This document shows positions 1 to 8,651 of a DNA stretch of 64,000 bases, piece by piece; position 1 is the first letter of the stretch; every line of letters starts with the position of its first letter. Made by a program: the position numbers and the translations under genes. Under the pieces are notes generated by a model, which was given only the letters and a program-made list of their open reading frames with translations, had not been told where the DNA came from and ran no database searches. The DNA comes from Meishania sp964351985 (GTDB lineage: Bacteria; Bacteroidota; Bacteroidia; Flavobacteriales; Flavobacteriaceae). Location: the NCBI GenBank assembly GCA_964351985.1, contig CAYGPR010000014.1, forward strand, positions 18,497 through 82,496, given 5' to 3'.

Positions 1-37
1 GCTTTTTCAAGGATAAATTTCAATAAAATAGATAACT

Positions 38-77
38 AAATCCTGTTTCGGAAATCTTCGAAACAGGATTTTTTTGT
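38..77 (+). terminator. Rho-independent terminator of an upstream gene
   Basis: A 13-bp perfect stem (arms 38-50 and 59-71, AAATCCTGTTTCG and its complement) with an 8-nt loop runs into a T tract. It probably ends a plus-strand gene that lies before the window. Confidence 0.8.
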
Positions 78-187
78 TATCAAGAAATTAAATTTACTAC
101 CTACCTCTAAATCACCTTACTTTTTTAATTCCTAATCCTTATATTGGCCGGACTATAAACAAACTATTCACATTAAACATTAATATT

Positions 188-1006
188 ATGGAAGACGCAC
201 AAGTATGGATTAACAAAGGAATTGACTTTGTCGTAGAATATGGCCCCAAGGTCATCGGAGCAATTCTAATTTACATCATCGGCTCATGGGTTATCAAAAA
301 ATTGGTCAAACTCGTTCGAAAGGGAATGACCGCTCAAGAGTACGACAAATCGCTACAAAGGTTTTTGTTAAGTCTAGTAAAATGGGCATTGACCATCTTT
401 TTGATAATCACTGTAATTTCAACCTTAGGTGTTGAGACCACAAGTTTTGCCGCTCTTATTGCAGCTGCAGGTTTGGCCATCGGGTTGGCGCTACAAGGTT
501 CATTGTCGAATTTCGCGGGAGGGGTACTCATTATTATATTTAAGCCCTATAAGATTGGAGATTTGATAGAGGCCCAAGGAGTTTTGGGCTCGGTCAAGGA
601 AATAGAGATTTTTACCACGAAATTGATTACTCCAGAAAATAAATTAGCCATTATACCAAATGGCGCAATGGCCAACGGAAACATCATTAATTATACCGAA
701 GAAGGAAAAATGCGGGTCGATACTACTATCGGTATCGGTTATGACGAGGATATCAAAAAGGCCAAGGAAGTTTTGTTAGAAGTTTTGACATCAAACCCAA
801 AAGTACTTCAAGATCCGGAACCCTCTGTAAATGTATCTGAACTAGCTGACAGTTCAGTCAATTTTGCGGTACGCCCATTTTGTAGACCCGAAGATTATTG
901 GGATGTTTATTTCGGCACCTTGGAAGGTTGTAAATTGGCCCTTGATAAAGCCGGAATTGAAATTCCGTACCCACATTCTGTGGAGATCCACAAAGGAGAA
1001 GATTAA
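188..1006 (+). CDS. Small-conductance mechanosensitive channel (MscS family)
   Basis: 272-residue inner-membrane channel that opens under membrane tension to release solutes during hypo-osmotic shock. Three hydrophobic segments occupy about residues 20-110. The third carries the Gly/Ala-rich pore helix typical of MscS (GLAIGLALQGSLSNFAGG, about 95-112), followed by the beta domain (FKPYKIGDLIE) and the C-terminal alpha/beta domain. Length matches the E. coli MscS class (about 286). It stands alone, convergent with purB. The ATG at 188 is the first in frame and the pore region follows at the expected distance. Family is certain from the pore helix; the exact paralogue is not determined. Confidence 0.93.
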   Translation: MEDAQVWINKGIDFVVEYGPKVIGAILIYIIGSWVIKKLVKLVRKGMTAQEYDKSLQRFLLSLVKWALTIFLIITVISTLGVETTSFAALIAAAGLAIGLALQGSLSNFAGGVLIIIFKPYKIGDLIEAQGVLGSVKEIEIFTTKLITPENKLAIIPNGAMANGNIINYTEEGKMRVDTTIGIGYDEDIKKAKEVLLEVLTSNPKVLQDPEPSVNVSELADSSVNFAVRPFCRPEDYWDVYFGTLEGCKLALDKAGIEIPYPHSVEIHKGED

Positions 1007-1037
1007 TTGCACAGACATTTTATATATCAGATTGAAA

Positions 1038-1076
1038 AGACTCCAACAGTTTTGAAAGCTGTTGGAGTCTTTTTTT
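1038..1076 (+). terminator. Terminator between mscS and purB, probably bidirectional
   Basis: Arms 1039-1049 (GACTCCAACAG) and 1059-1069 pair perfectly around a 9-nt loop. T7 follows on the plus strand and an A run precedes it, so it could serve both convergent genes; the purB stop lies at 1075. Confidence 0.85.
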
Positions 1077-2415
1077 ATATCCCTGTATAGTTGCTGGGCG
1101 TAATCGTTTTCAATTCATCTTTGATGGCATCAGAAACCTCTAAAGTATCGATGAAATGGGAAATAGACTGTTGATTGATCTTATCATTGGTTCGCGTCAA
1201 ACCTTTTAGGGCCTCATACGGATTCGGATACCCTTCACGACGTAAAATGGTCTGAATGGCCTCGGCGACAACGGCCCAATTATTTTCAAGATCTTGTTCG
1301 AATTTTTCTTTGTTGAGCAATAACTTATTTAACCCTTTTAAGGTAGATTGAAAGGCTAGAACCGTATGCGCAAAGGGAACGCCAACGTTTCTAAGCACCG
1401 TACTATCGGTAAGGTCACGTTGCAACCTAGATACCGGAAGCTTTGCGGAAAGATGTTCGAAAAGAGCATTAGCAATGCCTAGGTTTCCTTCCGAATTCTC
1501 AAAATCAATCGGGTTGACCTTGTGCGGCATGGCCGAAGAACCTACCTCTCCTTCTTTGATACGTTGTTTAAAATAATCCATAGAAACGTAGGTCCAGAAA
1601 TCACGGTCTAAATCCAATATAATCGTATTGATTCGTTTTAAGGTATCGAACAACGCGGCCATATGGTCGTAATGCTCGATCTGGGTTGTGGGAAACGAGT
1701 GATACAATCCTAGGTCATGAACGAAATTTTGACCGAATTCTTTCCAATCGACTTCTGGGTAGGCCACCTGATGTGCATTATAATTGCCCGTAGCGCCACC
1801 GAATTTTGCCGCACTAGGTATGTCGTTAAGCAAGTTGAATTGTTCCTTCAATCGCTGTACAAAAACTTCGACTTCCTTGCCCAAACGGGTAGGGGAGGCC
1901 GGTTGACCATGCGTACGGGCCAACATTGGAATATCAGCCCATTCATCGACCAGGGCCTGTAACTTCTTAAGGACTTCCTGGTATTGAGGTACATACACTT
2001 CATTCATGGCCTCCTTTATGGAAAGGGGAACCGCTGTATTATTAATATCCTGAGAGGTGAGGCCAAAATGTATGAACTCTTTGAACTGTGAAATACCCAT
2101 TTTATCAAAGGCCGATTTTATAAAGTACTCGACGGCCTTTACATCATGATTGGTGGTTTTCTCAATTTCCTTTATTTCTTGGGCATCCTTGGTGTCAAAA
2201 TTCTTATAGATATCCCTCAGCGTCTCGAATTTCGAGTTATCAAAATCTTTCAATTGCGGTAATGGAATCTCGCATAACGCGATAAAATATTCTACTTCGA
2301 TCCGCACCCGATATTTGATCAACGCCTCTTCCGAAAAAAAAGAAGCCAAACTAGCGGTTTTACTTCGATAACGCCCATCAACAGGGGAAATAGCATTCAA
2401 CGGATTTAGAGACAT
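1075..2415 (-). CDS. purB: Adenylosuccinate lyase
   Basis: 446-residue cytosolic enzyme that splits SAICAR to AICAR plus fumarate, and adenylosuccinate to AMP plus fumarate, in purine synthesis. It belongs to the fumarase/aspartase superfamily. The signature loop SSAMPHKVNPIDFENSEGN (about 290-308) contains the catalytic serine, and TSQDINNTA and the TRTHGQPA-like ARTHGQPASPTR segment form the active site. Length fits the E. coli-type PurB (456). A HEAT-like protein gene lies 127 bp upstream on the same strand and may be cotranscribed. The ATG at 2415 gives the expected N terminus (LNAISPVDGRY). Confidence 0.97.
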   Translation of the reverse strand: MSLNPLNAISPVDGRYRSKTASLASFFSEEALIKYRVRIEVEYFIALCEIPLPQLKDFDNSKFETLRDIYKNFDTKDAQEIKEIEKTTNHDVKAVEYFIKSAFDKMGISQFKEFIHFGLTSQDINNTAVPLSIKEAMNEVYVPQYQEVLKKLQALVDEWADIPMLARTHGQPASPTRLGKEVEVFVQRLKEQFNLLNDIPSAAKFGGATGNYNAHQVAYPEVDWKEFGQNFVHDLGLYHSFPTTQIEHYDHMAALFDTLKRINTIILDLDRDFWTYVSMDYFKQRIKEGEVGSSAMPHKVNPIDFENSEGNLGIANALFEHLSAKLPVSRLQRDLTDSTVLRNVGVPFAHTVLAFQSTLKGLNKLLLNKEKFEQDLENNWAVVAEAIQTILRREGYPNPYEALKGLTRTNDKINQQSISHFIDTLEVSDAIKDELKTITPSNYTGI

Positions 2416-2542
2416 CTGCGACAGGAATTGATTTTTATTGGAAGCTGCAAAGATACTTATTCGAATGGGAGTTTAAAAGTATATGGTTGGGAAGTTCCAC
2501 TCAAGTTCAAGTTCAATTTTTAATACTGCAATTGCAAACTAT

Positions 2543-3103
2543 TCACTTGATTTTCGCTAAAGTCATTCTCGCCCTAGCTTTATATGCTGCGCTTCCGTTG
2601 GCATAATTCTGTTCTAAGACCATTTTGAGTTCGGGCAAGATCCAGTCGAACTTTCTTCCTAAAAGTAAAAGAGACGTCATTGAATAAGCCTGACCCGCAA
2701 CTTTATGATCGCCTATCAGCCAGTCAAAGCAAGCGGTGGCGATTCGTTCTAAATATACCTCGGTCAGTGTGTTCTGTACCGGATTTGGTTTTCTCGAAAA
2801 ATACGCTTTGACCAAAATCTCACAGATTTTCGCTATCGGCCTAACGGATGAGTGAAGTTTTACGTCCCCCAATCTCGCTGTAAAATCTTCTAAATAAGGA
2901 AAAATAAAAGATAGTTCTTGCTTTGCCACGAATTCAAGAACCCAACAAGCGCGGCTTGATATTGGATCGTCATCGGTCATTGCAATGTCAACCAAGTGTT
3001 TCATTAACTTGGGGTCGTTCAAGATCAATGCCGCCATTTCGGTTCGCTTTTTTCGGGTGGCATCAACGTAGTTTAGATCCTCGAATAATTCCGTTCTGGT
3101 CAA
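2543..3103 (-). CDS. HEAT-like helical protein upstream of purB
   Basis: 186 residues, almost entirely predicted helical, with Leu/Ala-rich helix pairs that resemble HEAT/ARM repeats; no signal peptide, membrane segment or catalytic motif is visible. Homologues in Flavobacteriaceae are often labelled adenylosuccinate lyase merely because they sit next to purB; this protein has none of the lyase signature sequences. The conserved position hints at a functional link to PurB or shared transcription, but no function can be assigned. It is divergent from the haem-binding protein gene, with starts 35 bp apart. Confidence 0.8.
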   Translation of the reverse strand: MTRTELFEDLNYVDATRKKRTEMAALILNDPKLMKHLVDIAMTDDDPISSRACWVLEFVAKQELSFIFPYLEDFTARLGDVKLHSSVRPIAKICEILVKAYFSRKPNPVQNTLTEVYLERIATACFDWLIGDHKVAGQAYSMTSLLLLGRKFDWILPELKMVLEQNYANGSAAYKARARMTLAKIK

Positions 3104-3138
3104 AAATTGTATTTTAGCGGTGCCTCAAATTTAGAATA

Positions 3139-3612
3139 ATGAAAATACTAAAAAAAGTAGGGCTGGCCTTATTGGTCATCTTTGTACTTATGCAGTTCTA
3201 TCATCCTGAAAAAAATAGTTCCCAAGGCGACCATACCGCTACTTTCCTTGCTGAAACAAATCCGCCCACTGATGTTAGGGCCATTTTAGTACAAACTTGT
3301 TACGATTGTCACAGTGATAATACGGTATACCCGTGGTACGACAATATTGCGCCCGTATCGTACTGGTTGGCCGATCATATCAAGCACGGAAAAGGCCATT
3401 TGAATTTTTCTGGATGGGAAGCATATGACACTAAAAAGAAGGACCATAAATTAGAGGAAGTGATAGAAATGGTAGAATCCGGAGAGATGCCATTAAAAGA
3501 GTATACTTGGATGCATGAAGAAGCCCAACTTACCTTTGAACAACGTAATGCGATAATCGAATGGGCAAAGCGTACTAGGGCGTTGTACCAATTAGATCAG
3601 AAACCAGAATAG
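3139..3612 (+). CDS. Haem-binding domain protein (CxxCH)
   Basis: 157 residues. An N-terminal signal/anchor (about 5-22, KKVGLALLVIFVLMQF) exports it to the periplasm. A single c-type haem motif CYDCH (about 53-57) covalently binds haem, and the following WYDNIAPVSYWLADHI segment is typical of the short haem-binding family found in Bacteroidota (PF14376-like). The protein probably takes part in envelope electron transfer, but no partner is adjacent. Its 3' end overlaps the convergent sirtuin gene by 38 bp (3575-3612). A TATTTTAG box at 3110-3117 is a plausible -7 element. Confidence 0.85.
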   Translation: MKILKKVGLALLVIFVLMQFYHPEKNSSQGDHTATFLAETNPPTDVRAILVQTCYDCHSDNTVYPWYDNIAPVSYWLADHIKHGKGHLNFSGWEAYDTKKKDHKLEEVIEMVESGEMPLKEYTWMHEEAQLTFEQRNAIIEWAKRTRALYQLDQKPE

Positions 3613-4276
3613 GAAGCCCGTTTACCGCGGTTTCAGCGATTATCGTAAGGTCGTTGTAATCGCCGGCCGTAACATTAGGTCTTGGGTCAACGAAATAAAT
3701 GGGGGTGCCAGATCTTACAAAATTAATCAAACTAGCTGCGGGGTAAACCTGCATAGAAGTTCCTACAATAATCAAAATATCGGCCGTTGTAGTAATTTCT
3801 ATAGATTTTTCTAGCAAAGGCACTGCTTCGCCGAACCATACAATATGTGGTCGAAGTTGATGACTTTTTTCGCTCAGATCTCCCAAGTGCAAATCTGATA
3901 TACAGTCGATGACCACGTTTTCATTTCTTGTACAACGGGCCTTTAGAAGTTCACCATGTAAATGAGTTATATGATTGCTTCCCGCCCGCTCGTGAAGATT
4001 ATCTATGTTCTGGGTTATAATTGATACATCGAAATATCTTTCAAGCTCAACAAGGGCTAGATGTGCTTTATTGGGAGAAACTCTCGCAAGCTGTCTCCTA
4101 CGTTGATTATAAAACTCAAGAACCAATTCCGGATTTTTGGCAAAACCTTGTGGAGAAGCCACTTGCATAACATCATGACCTTCCCAAAGACCATCTGCGT
4201 CCCTAAAGGTTTTAAGACCGCTTTCTGCACTGATGCCTGCTCCGGTAAGTACTACGATTTTTTTCATTGATGACAT
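3575..4276 (-). CDS. cobB: NAD-dependent sirtuin, likely desuccinylase/deacetylase
   Basis: 233-residue Sir2 enzyme that removes acyl groups from lysines, using NAD. Visible motifs: GAGISAESG (NAD loop, about 12-20), TQNIDNLH (about 92-99), the catalytic His in HLHGE, and GTSMQVYPAA. The helix reads EFYNQRRRQ; its Y-x-x-R pattern is the signature of SIRT5/CobB-type proteins that accept succinyl- or malonyl-lysine. Only two cysteines are present (CTRN and DCIS), so the usual four-Cys zinc ribbon is missing. MSSM at the N terminus offers two possible starts (ATG 4276 or 4267). It overlaps the haem-binding gene tail to tail. Confidence 0.9.
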   Translation of the reverse strand: MSSMKKIVVLTGAGISAESGLKTFRDADGLWEGHDVMQVASPQGFAKNPELVLEFYNQRRRQLARVSPNKAHLALVELERYFDVSIITQNIDNLHERAGSNHITHLHGELLKARCTRNENVVIDCISDLHLGDLSEKSHQLRPHIVWFGEAVPLLEKSIEITTTADILIIVGTSMQVYPAASLINFVRSGTPIYFVDPRPNVTAGDYNDLTIIAETAVNGLPILVSDLIGTTP

Positions 4277-4305
4277 AAAAATAGACTTTTTATTATATTC
4301 GATTT

Positions 4306-4962
4306 ATGGATGACGCACGACTCTTGTCATATCTTGAAGATTTCATTACACCTGAACGTACTGCGCGTTTTTCTGAGATATTGCAGCAGCGAACAAAATT
4401 CGTCACCGTTGCTATAGAAGATGTATTTCAATTGCATAATACCAGTGCGGTCATACGAAGTTGTGAAGCCTTTGGAATACAGGAAGCTCACGTCATTGAA
4501 AATCGTTTTGGCAAAAGGTTGGATAAGAATATAGCCATGGGAGCCCAACAATGGGTAGATGTGCATCGTTATAAAAATACTCCGGATTGTATTCAAAATC
4601 TTAGGCAACATGGCTATAAAATTGTCGCCACCACACCGAGAGAAAACGCCTGTACCATTGAAGACTTTGAGCTTAATGAAAAAACCGCATTTTTTTTCGG
4701 CACCGAAAAAGAAGGGCTTAGCGAAGAAGTCATCCGGCAAGCCGATTCTTTTCTAAGAATACCCATGTTCGGGTTTACCGAAAGCCTTAATATTTCAGTT
4801 TCCGCTGCCATTCTCTTGCAACAGCTATCCAAAAGACTGAGAAAGACCAACTTGCCATGGCAATTGACCGAAACGGAGAAATTAGATAAAAAGCTAGATT
4901 GGACAAAAAAATCGATTCATAGCATCGATGCTATTTTAGCACGATATCATGATGGCCATTAA
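4306..4962 (+). CDS. trmH: tRNA/rRNA 2'-O-methyltransferase, TrmH (SpoU) family
   Basis: 218 residues of the SPOUT fold, which uses S-adenosylmethionine to methylate a ribose 2'-OH. The three SpoU motifs are present: NTSAVIRSCEAFG (about 45-57), FFFGTEKEGLS (about 130-140) and IPMFGFTESLNISVSAAI (about 151-168), the last forming the trefoil knot. The short N-terminal extension and the C-terminal basic helix fit TrmH, which modifies G18 of tRNA, better than the longer RlmB. It is divergent from cobB, with starts 30 bp apart. Substrate assignment rests on overall similarity. Confidence 0.88.
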   Translation: MDDARLLSYLEDFITPERTARFSEILQQRTKFVTVAIEDVFQLHNTSAVIRSCEAFGIQEAHVIENRFGKRLDKNIAMGAQQWVDVHRYKNTPDCIQNLRQHGYKIVATTPRENACTIEDFELNEKTAFFFGTEKEGLSEEVIRQADSFLRIPMFGFTESLNISVSAAILLQQLSKRLRKTNLPWQLTETEKLDKKLDWTKKSIHSIDAILARYHDGH

Positions 4963-5006
4963 GTTTTTTTACTATATTTAGGTACAACTAACTAATTGAT
5001 AAACAA

Positions 5007-5534
5007 ATGGCTACACTACTTTACATTCTGTTGGGTATTATTGTCTTGGTTCTTTTTTTAGCAATGATCGCCCCAAAAACGTACGATGTCTCACGCTCCA
5101 TTGAAATCGACCGATCTAAGGGCGAAGTCTTTACTTATTTAAAGTATCTCAAGAATATGGATGAATGGTCCCCGTGGGCAAAGAAAGATCCCGATATGGA
5201 AAAGAAATTCACAGGTACCGATGGCGAACCTGGTGCCGTTAGCTACTGGAACGGTAACAAAGATGTTGGCGAAGGAGAACAGGAAATCAAGAAAGTAGTG
5301 GACGGTGAGCGAATCGAATCTGAACTTCGATTTTTAAAACCTTGGAGATCTACGTCGGATTGTTATACCAAAGTGGAGGATACGGGCAGTGGAAAAACCA
5401 AAGTGACGTGGGGTTTTTCGGGAAACAATAAGTTTCCGATGAGCATTATGACTTTGTTCATGAGTATGGACAAAATGGTCGGTAAAGATTTTGAGGAGGG
5501 CTTGGCGACCCTAAAAACGGTATTGGAAAAATAA
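5007..5534 (+). CDS. SRPBCC-family (polyketide cyclase-like) protein
   Basis: 175 residues: one N-terminal membrane helix (about 3-22) followed by a START/Bet v 1-like ligand-binding domain (SRPBCC). Typical features are YDVSRSIEIDRSKGEVFTYL (strand 1 and helix), DEWSPWAKKDPDM, and a long C-terminal helix ending DFEEGLATLKTVLEK. Such proteins bind hydrophobic small molecules; no ligand can be named. The next gene (VOC protein) follows after 13 bp, so the two are likely cotranscribed. Confidence 0.85.
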   Translation: MATLLYILLGIIVLVLFLAMIAPKTYDVSRSIEIDRSKGEVFTYLKYLKNMDEWSPWAKKDPDMEKKFTGTDGEPGAVSYWNGNKDVGEGEQEIKKVVDGERIESELRFLKPWRSTSDCYTKVEDTGSGKTKVTWGFSGNNKFPMSIMTLFMSMDKMVGKDFEEGLATLKTVLEK

Positions 5535-5547
5535 TAATTAGACAATT

Positions 5548-5913
5548 ATGGTAGGATGGTTTGAAATTCCCGTCTCGAATATGGATCGGGCAAAGAAGTT
5601 CTATGAAACCGTTTTCGATATTGAAATCGGTATTCATGATTTAGGAGGATTCATAATGGGCTGGTTTCCTATGGATTCTGAAAAATCAGGCGCTACAGGT
5701 TCTTTGGTACAACATGAAATGTACAAACCAAGCTTGACCGACGGCCCTTTGATCTATTTCTCTTGTAAAGATGTGGCCAATGAGCTCGGTAGGGTGGAAG
5801 CTGCAAATGGTGAAATAATGCAACCGAAGACCGAAATTGGCGGAGGGCATGGATTTATGGCCTTGATGAAAGATAGCGAAGGAAACCGTATTGCATTACA
5901 CTCCCAGAGCTGA
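5548..5913 (+). CDS. VOC-superfamily (glyoxalase-like) protein
   Basis: 121 residues, one vicinal-oxygen-chelate domain: N-terminal WFEIPVSNMDRAKKFYETVF, the usual opening of the fold, and C-terminal GFMALMKDSEGNRIALHSQ. Members bind metals and act as dioxygenases, lyases or resistance proteins; this short form is commonly uncharacterised. The pairing with the SRPBCC gene 13 bp upstream suggests a joint role in handling a small organic compound. Confidence 0.88.
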   Translation: MVGWFEIPVSNMDRAKKFYETVFDIEIGIHDLGGFIMGWFPMDSEKSGATGSLVQHEMYKPSLTDGPLIYFSCKDVANELGRVEAANGEIMQPKTEIGGGHGFMALMKDSEGNRIALHSQS

Positions 5914-5937
5914 GCTTCCAATAAAACATAATCTGTA

Positions 5938-7626
5938 CTATTGGGCCAATTCCAAAAGGGCAATATCATTTTCATTGTCTAGAACGACTTTCCCATTTTT
6001 AACCTCGACTTCCGTTTCTGAATAGGTGTCAAAGAGTTTTGTACCATCTCCAAAAAAACCTTTGACCCAAAGTGATTTTTTTCCTTTGGGCAAATCGAGG
6101 CCTACCACGACCTTATCCTTATAATCTCCATCTGTGTATGTTCTACTAAAAACATAGGGTTTTTTGCCCAATCTTTTATGTTTTCCGGCGCCGATGGCAA
6201 GATGTTCTTGTCTAAATTTCCCTAGTTTTTGCCAGTGCGTCAATACCTTCTTCGTTTTATCGCTTTGGGCAATGTCTTCCCAATTCATGAACGAACGAAG
6301 AGTTGCATCACCTATGGTTCCCTCGATAATCAAAGGTCTGGCGGACTCATCACCGTAGTATATTTGAGAAGCACCCGGGGTAAGCAATAATAAATTTGCC
6401 GATTTTATTGAATCCCTACGTTCCATGTCGTAAGGCTGCATATCATCGTGGGAAGTCAAATAATTCAGAACACTTTTTCCGTTCAATTTCGTATTCAGAA
6501 GGTCACTATACTTTTTGAAAATCGTTTCATAGTCATTTTTGGCGTCGCTCTTTAATTCGAAGTTGATAAGACTCTTGAATCCGTGGTCGAAATAATCTAC
6601 TTTTTTATCACCGAAATCATATTCCCTACCGCCTGAGATACCGTATCCATAAACCTCGCCCACCATATAGAATGGATTGTCGTCCAAAACTTCGTTCGGA
6701 TGTTTCTTTTTCCACGTTTCAAAGGCATAAGATGCTTCTTTGAAAAGCTCGGCCCAGGTATGTTCATCGGCATGTTTTACCGTATCTACCCGAAAACCAT
6801 CGATACCAAAATCGTTTACATAATCCGTTAACCATTTGATGATATAGAAACGAGGCGCCCTAGGATATCCGGTTCGTTCAAAGAACAATTGAAGTTCATC
6901 CAATTCATTGCTCAACCTTCCCTCTTCCTTCCACTTTGCCAATAGGGGATCTGGTAGTTCAACAGGTTCGTTAGATTCGGTTAAAATATCCGGTAAATTG
7001 ACCAAGGTACAACTTGTATTATTTTCGTAATTGGTGAAATCACAACGAGGCGTAGAACGCACCCATTCGTCAGGCCAAAGTGGATCTATGTCGGTTTCTG
7101 GACCTGTATGGTTTACGACCACATCCATCAAAATACGTATGCCATTTTTATGGGCGGTTTTTACTAAGTTATCCAAGTCTTTCTTTGTGCCGAAGTTCGG
7201 GTCCAGAGCGGTCCAGTCCTTGGTCCAATAGCCATGGTACCCATAGGTATCTTCAGACTCTTTGTCGACGCCATGTATTTGTTCTACTACCGGCGTGAAC
7301 CAAATGGCATTTATGCCCAAATTGGAAAAGTAACCCTCTTCGATTTTCTGGGTTATTCCTTCAATATCACCGCCCATGAACCCTCTTAGAATTCCTGTAG
7401 AATCCGTTCTTTCGAAGTTTACGTCGTTATCGGGGTTTCCGTTGTTAAAACGGTCAGTTAGCAAGAAGTAGATATTGGCTCCTTCCCAAATGAAGGGTAT
7501 CTGCTTTTTTATCGCTTCAGAATCGATTTCCTGTACTTGCGCGTTCTCTTTCACAGGTTCTTTTTTTTCTTTCTTACAACCAAAAAAACATAAGAAAAGT
7601 ACAACGGCAACAAGCAGTTTTTTCAT
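5938..7626 (-). CDS. Alpha-amylase family GH13 lipoprotein
   Basis: 562-residue glycoside hydrolase anchored as a lipoprotein: signal peptide with Cys17 in LCFFGC. Four GH13 regions are visible: DVVVNHTG (about 168-175), GFRVDTVKH (nucleophile D281), MVGEVYGYG (acid/base E324) and LTSHDD (transition-state D394). Together these give the D/E/D triad expected for an active retaining alpha-glucan hydrolase. The N-terminal ANIYFLLTDRFNNGNPDND stretch is a typical calcium-binding opening. It is not inside a SusCD locus; no TonB receptor or SusD lies next to it. It probably attacks starch or glycogen oligomers in the periplasm or at the cell surface. Confidence 0.93.
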   Translation of the reverse strand: MKKLLVAVVLFLCFFGCKKEKKEPVKENAQVQEIDSEAIKKQIPFIWEGANIYFLLTDRFNNGNPDNDVNFERTDSTGILRGFMGGDIEGITQKIEEGYFSNLGINAIWFTPVVEQIHGVDKESEDTYGYHGYWTKDWTALDPNFGTKKDLDNLVKTAHKNGIRILMDVVVNHTGPETDIDPLWPDEWVRSTPRCDFTNYENNTSCTLVNLPDILTESNEPVELPDPLLAKWKEEGRLSNELDELQLFFERTGYPRAPRFYIIKWLTDYVNDFGIDGFRVDTVKHADEHTWAELFKEASYAFETWKKKHPNEVLDDNPFYMVGEVYGYGISGGREYDFGDKKVDYFDHGFKSLINFELKSDAKNDYETIFKKYSDLLNTKLNGKSVLNYLTSHDDMQPYDMERRDSIKSANLLLLTPGASQIYYGDESARPLIIEGTIGDATLRSFMNWEDIAQSDKTKKVLTHWQKLGKFRQEHLAIGAGKHKRLGKKPYVFSRTYTDGDYKDKVVVGLDLPKGKKSLWVKGFFGDGTKLFDTYSETEVEVKNGKVVLDNENDIALLELAQ

Positions 7627-7774
7627 CTTCGGCTATTTTGGCTAAAGCTATAAAATGCAGATGGAAATAGAAAATTTTATTTCTTACTATTAGTTACATT
7701 GCGTAGGGGCTTGATTTTCAACGAACAAGCCCAGTTTGCTTAGCATCTCAAAAGTTTTACTTGTGGTGACCTGT

Positions 7775-8578
7775 CTACTTGCGGTTCAACACCTTAAACT
7801 CTTCATAGCAGCTACTGATGGCATCAAGAATCTGAAGGTCGTTCGCGGTAGTAATGAACGACTTTGAATAATTGCAATTATTGAGAATATCCTCAATGTC
7901 GACCTTTTCAATTTGGAGCAGTTCTATCAAGGTCTCTCGGTCGAATTTTGAGGCAAGAAGGTTTCGAATCTCATCATCCTCTTTCATTTTTCGCAACTTG
8001 TTCATTTGATTTGGTTTTCTGCCAAAAAGGTTACGCAACAAATCCGCCGGATTTAGAATGGCGCCCAAGACTTTTGTTACAGCACTAGGGCTTTTATTAC
8101 CAGCCTCATACCCCACATTCAAACCAGAAATACTGTACTGGTACGAATCATTGACGACCAAGTTTTTTACATCGATTTCGAGATACCCGGTCAGTTGATA
8201 AGGTCGAACAACAACTTCTTCGAGGGCATAGGCCAATTCGGTCAGGGCTATTTTAGTGTCCTTGATTTTGAACATGTCGTTGGTTACCTTGATTTTTTGG
8301 GGTTTAAAACCCAAGAAGGTCATATACAGGGTATCGTTTACGGTAGCGGTTATAGCGAATACTCCTTTTGCGTTGGTGATGGTACCGATGACCTGGTTGA
8401 GGTTCAATACGTGAACACTCTCCATGGGTTCGCTGGTCTGGGCATTGATTACGACAGCCCTAACTTTATCATCGGGTGCGTCGTCGTCTTGTGAAAAACC
8501 TATGAAAGTCAATAGGGCGAAAAGGAGCGTAAAATAATTCTTCATTAAATTGTAATCAATGTTAAAGGTACTAAACAA
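7775..8578 (-). CDS. Carboxypeptidase-like regulatory domain protein
   Basis: 267 residues. The alternative start at residue 12 (MKNYFTLLFALLTF, ATG 8545) gives a classical signal peptide and is more likely. The first part (about 38-115) is a beta-sandwich of the CarboxypepD_reg type (RAVVINAQTSEPMESVHVLNLNQVIGT... IGF-like FLGFKPQKI), followed by EEVVVRPY, the phrase that usually precedes a TonB plug; but here no receptor follows, only a mixed charged domain. Such stand-alone proteins are common in Bacteroidota and lack a known function. Confidence 0.75.
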   Translation of the reverse strand: MFSTFNIDYNLMKNYFTLLFALLTFIGFSQDDDAPDDKVRAVVINAQTSEPMESVHVLNLNQVIGTITNAKGVFAITATVNDTLYMTFLGFKPQKIKVTNDMFKIKDTKIALTELAYALEEVVVRPYQLTGYLEIDVKNLVVNDSYQYSISGLNVGYEAGNKSPSAVTKVLGAILNPADLLRNLFGRKPNQMNKLRKMKEDDEIRNLLASKFDRETLIELLQIEKVDIEDILNNCNYSKSFITTANDLQILDAISSCYEEFKVLNRK

Positions 8579-8584
8579 AGCAAA

Positions 8585-8607
8585 AAAAATACGCCGGAGC
8601 GTATTTT
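8585..8607 (-). terminator. Terminator after the DEAD-box helicase gene
   Basis: AATACGC, a CGGA tetraloop and GCGTATT form a compact hairpin (8587-8606) flanked by A and T runs, 45 bp after the helicase stop codon at 8652. Confidence 0.75.
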
Positions 8608-8651
8608 TAATATAGAATTAACCAAAAACTCGTTAAGAAACCCTGTCTACC

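Noticed and set aside
2543..3103. Annotation of the HEAT-like protein as adenylosuccinate lyase
   Set aside because: None of the lyase signature sequences is present; the label probably comes from proximity to purB.
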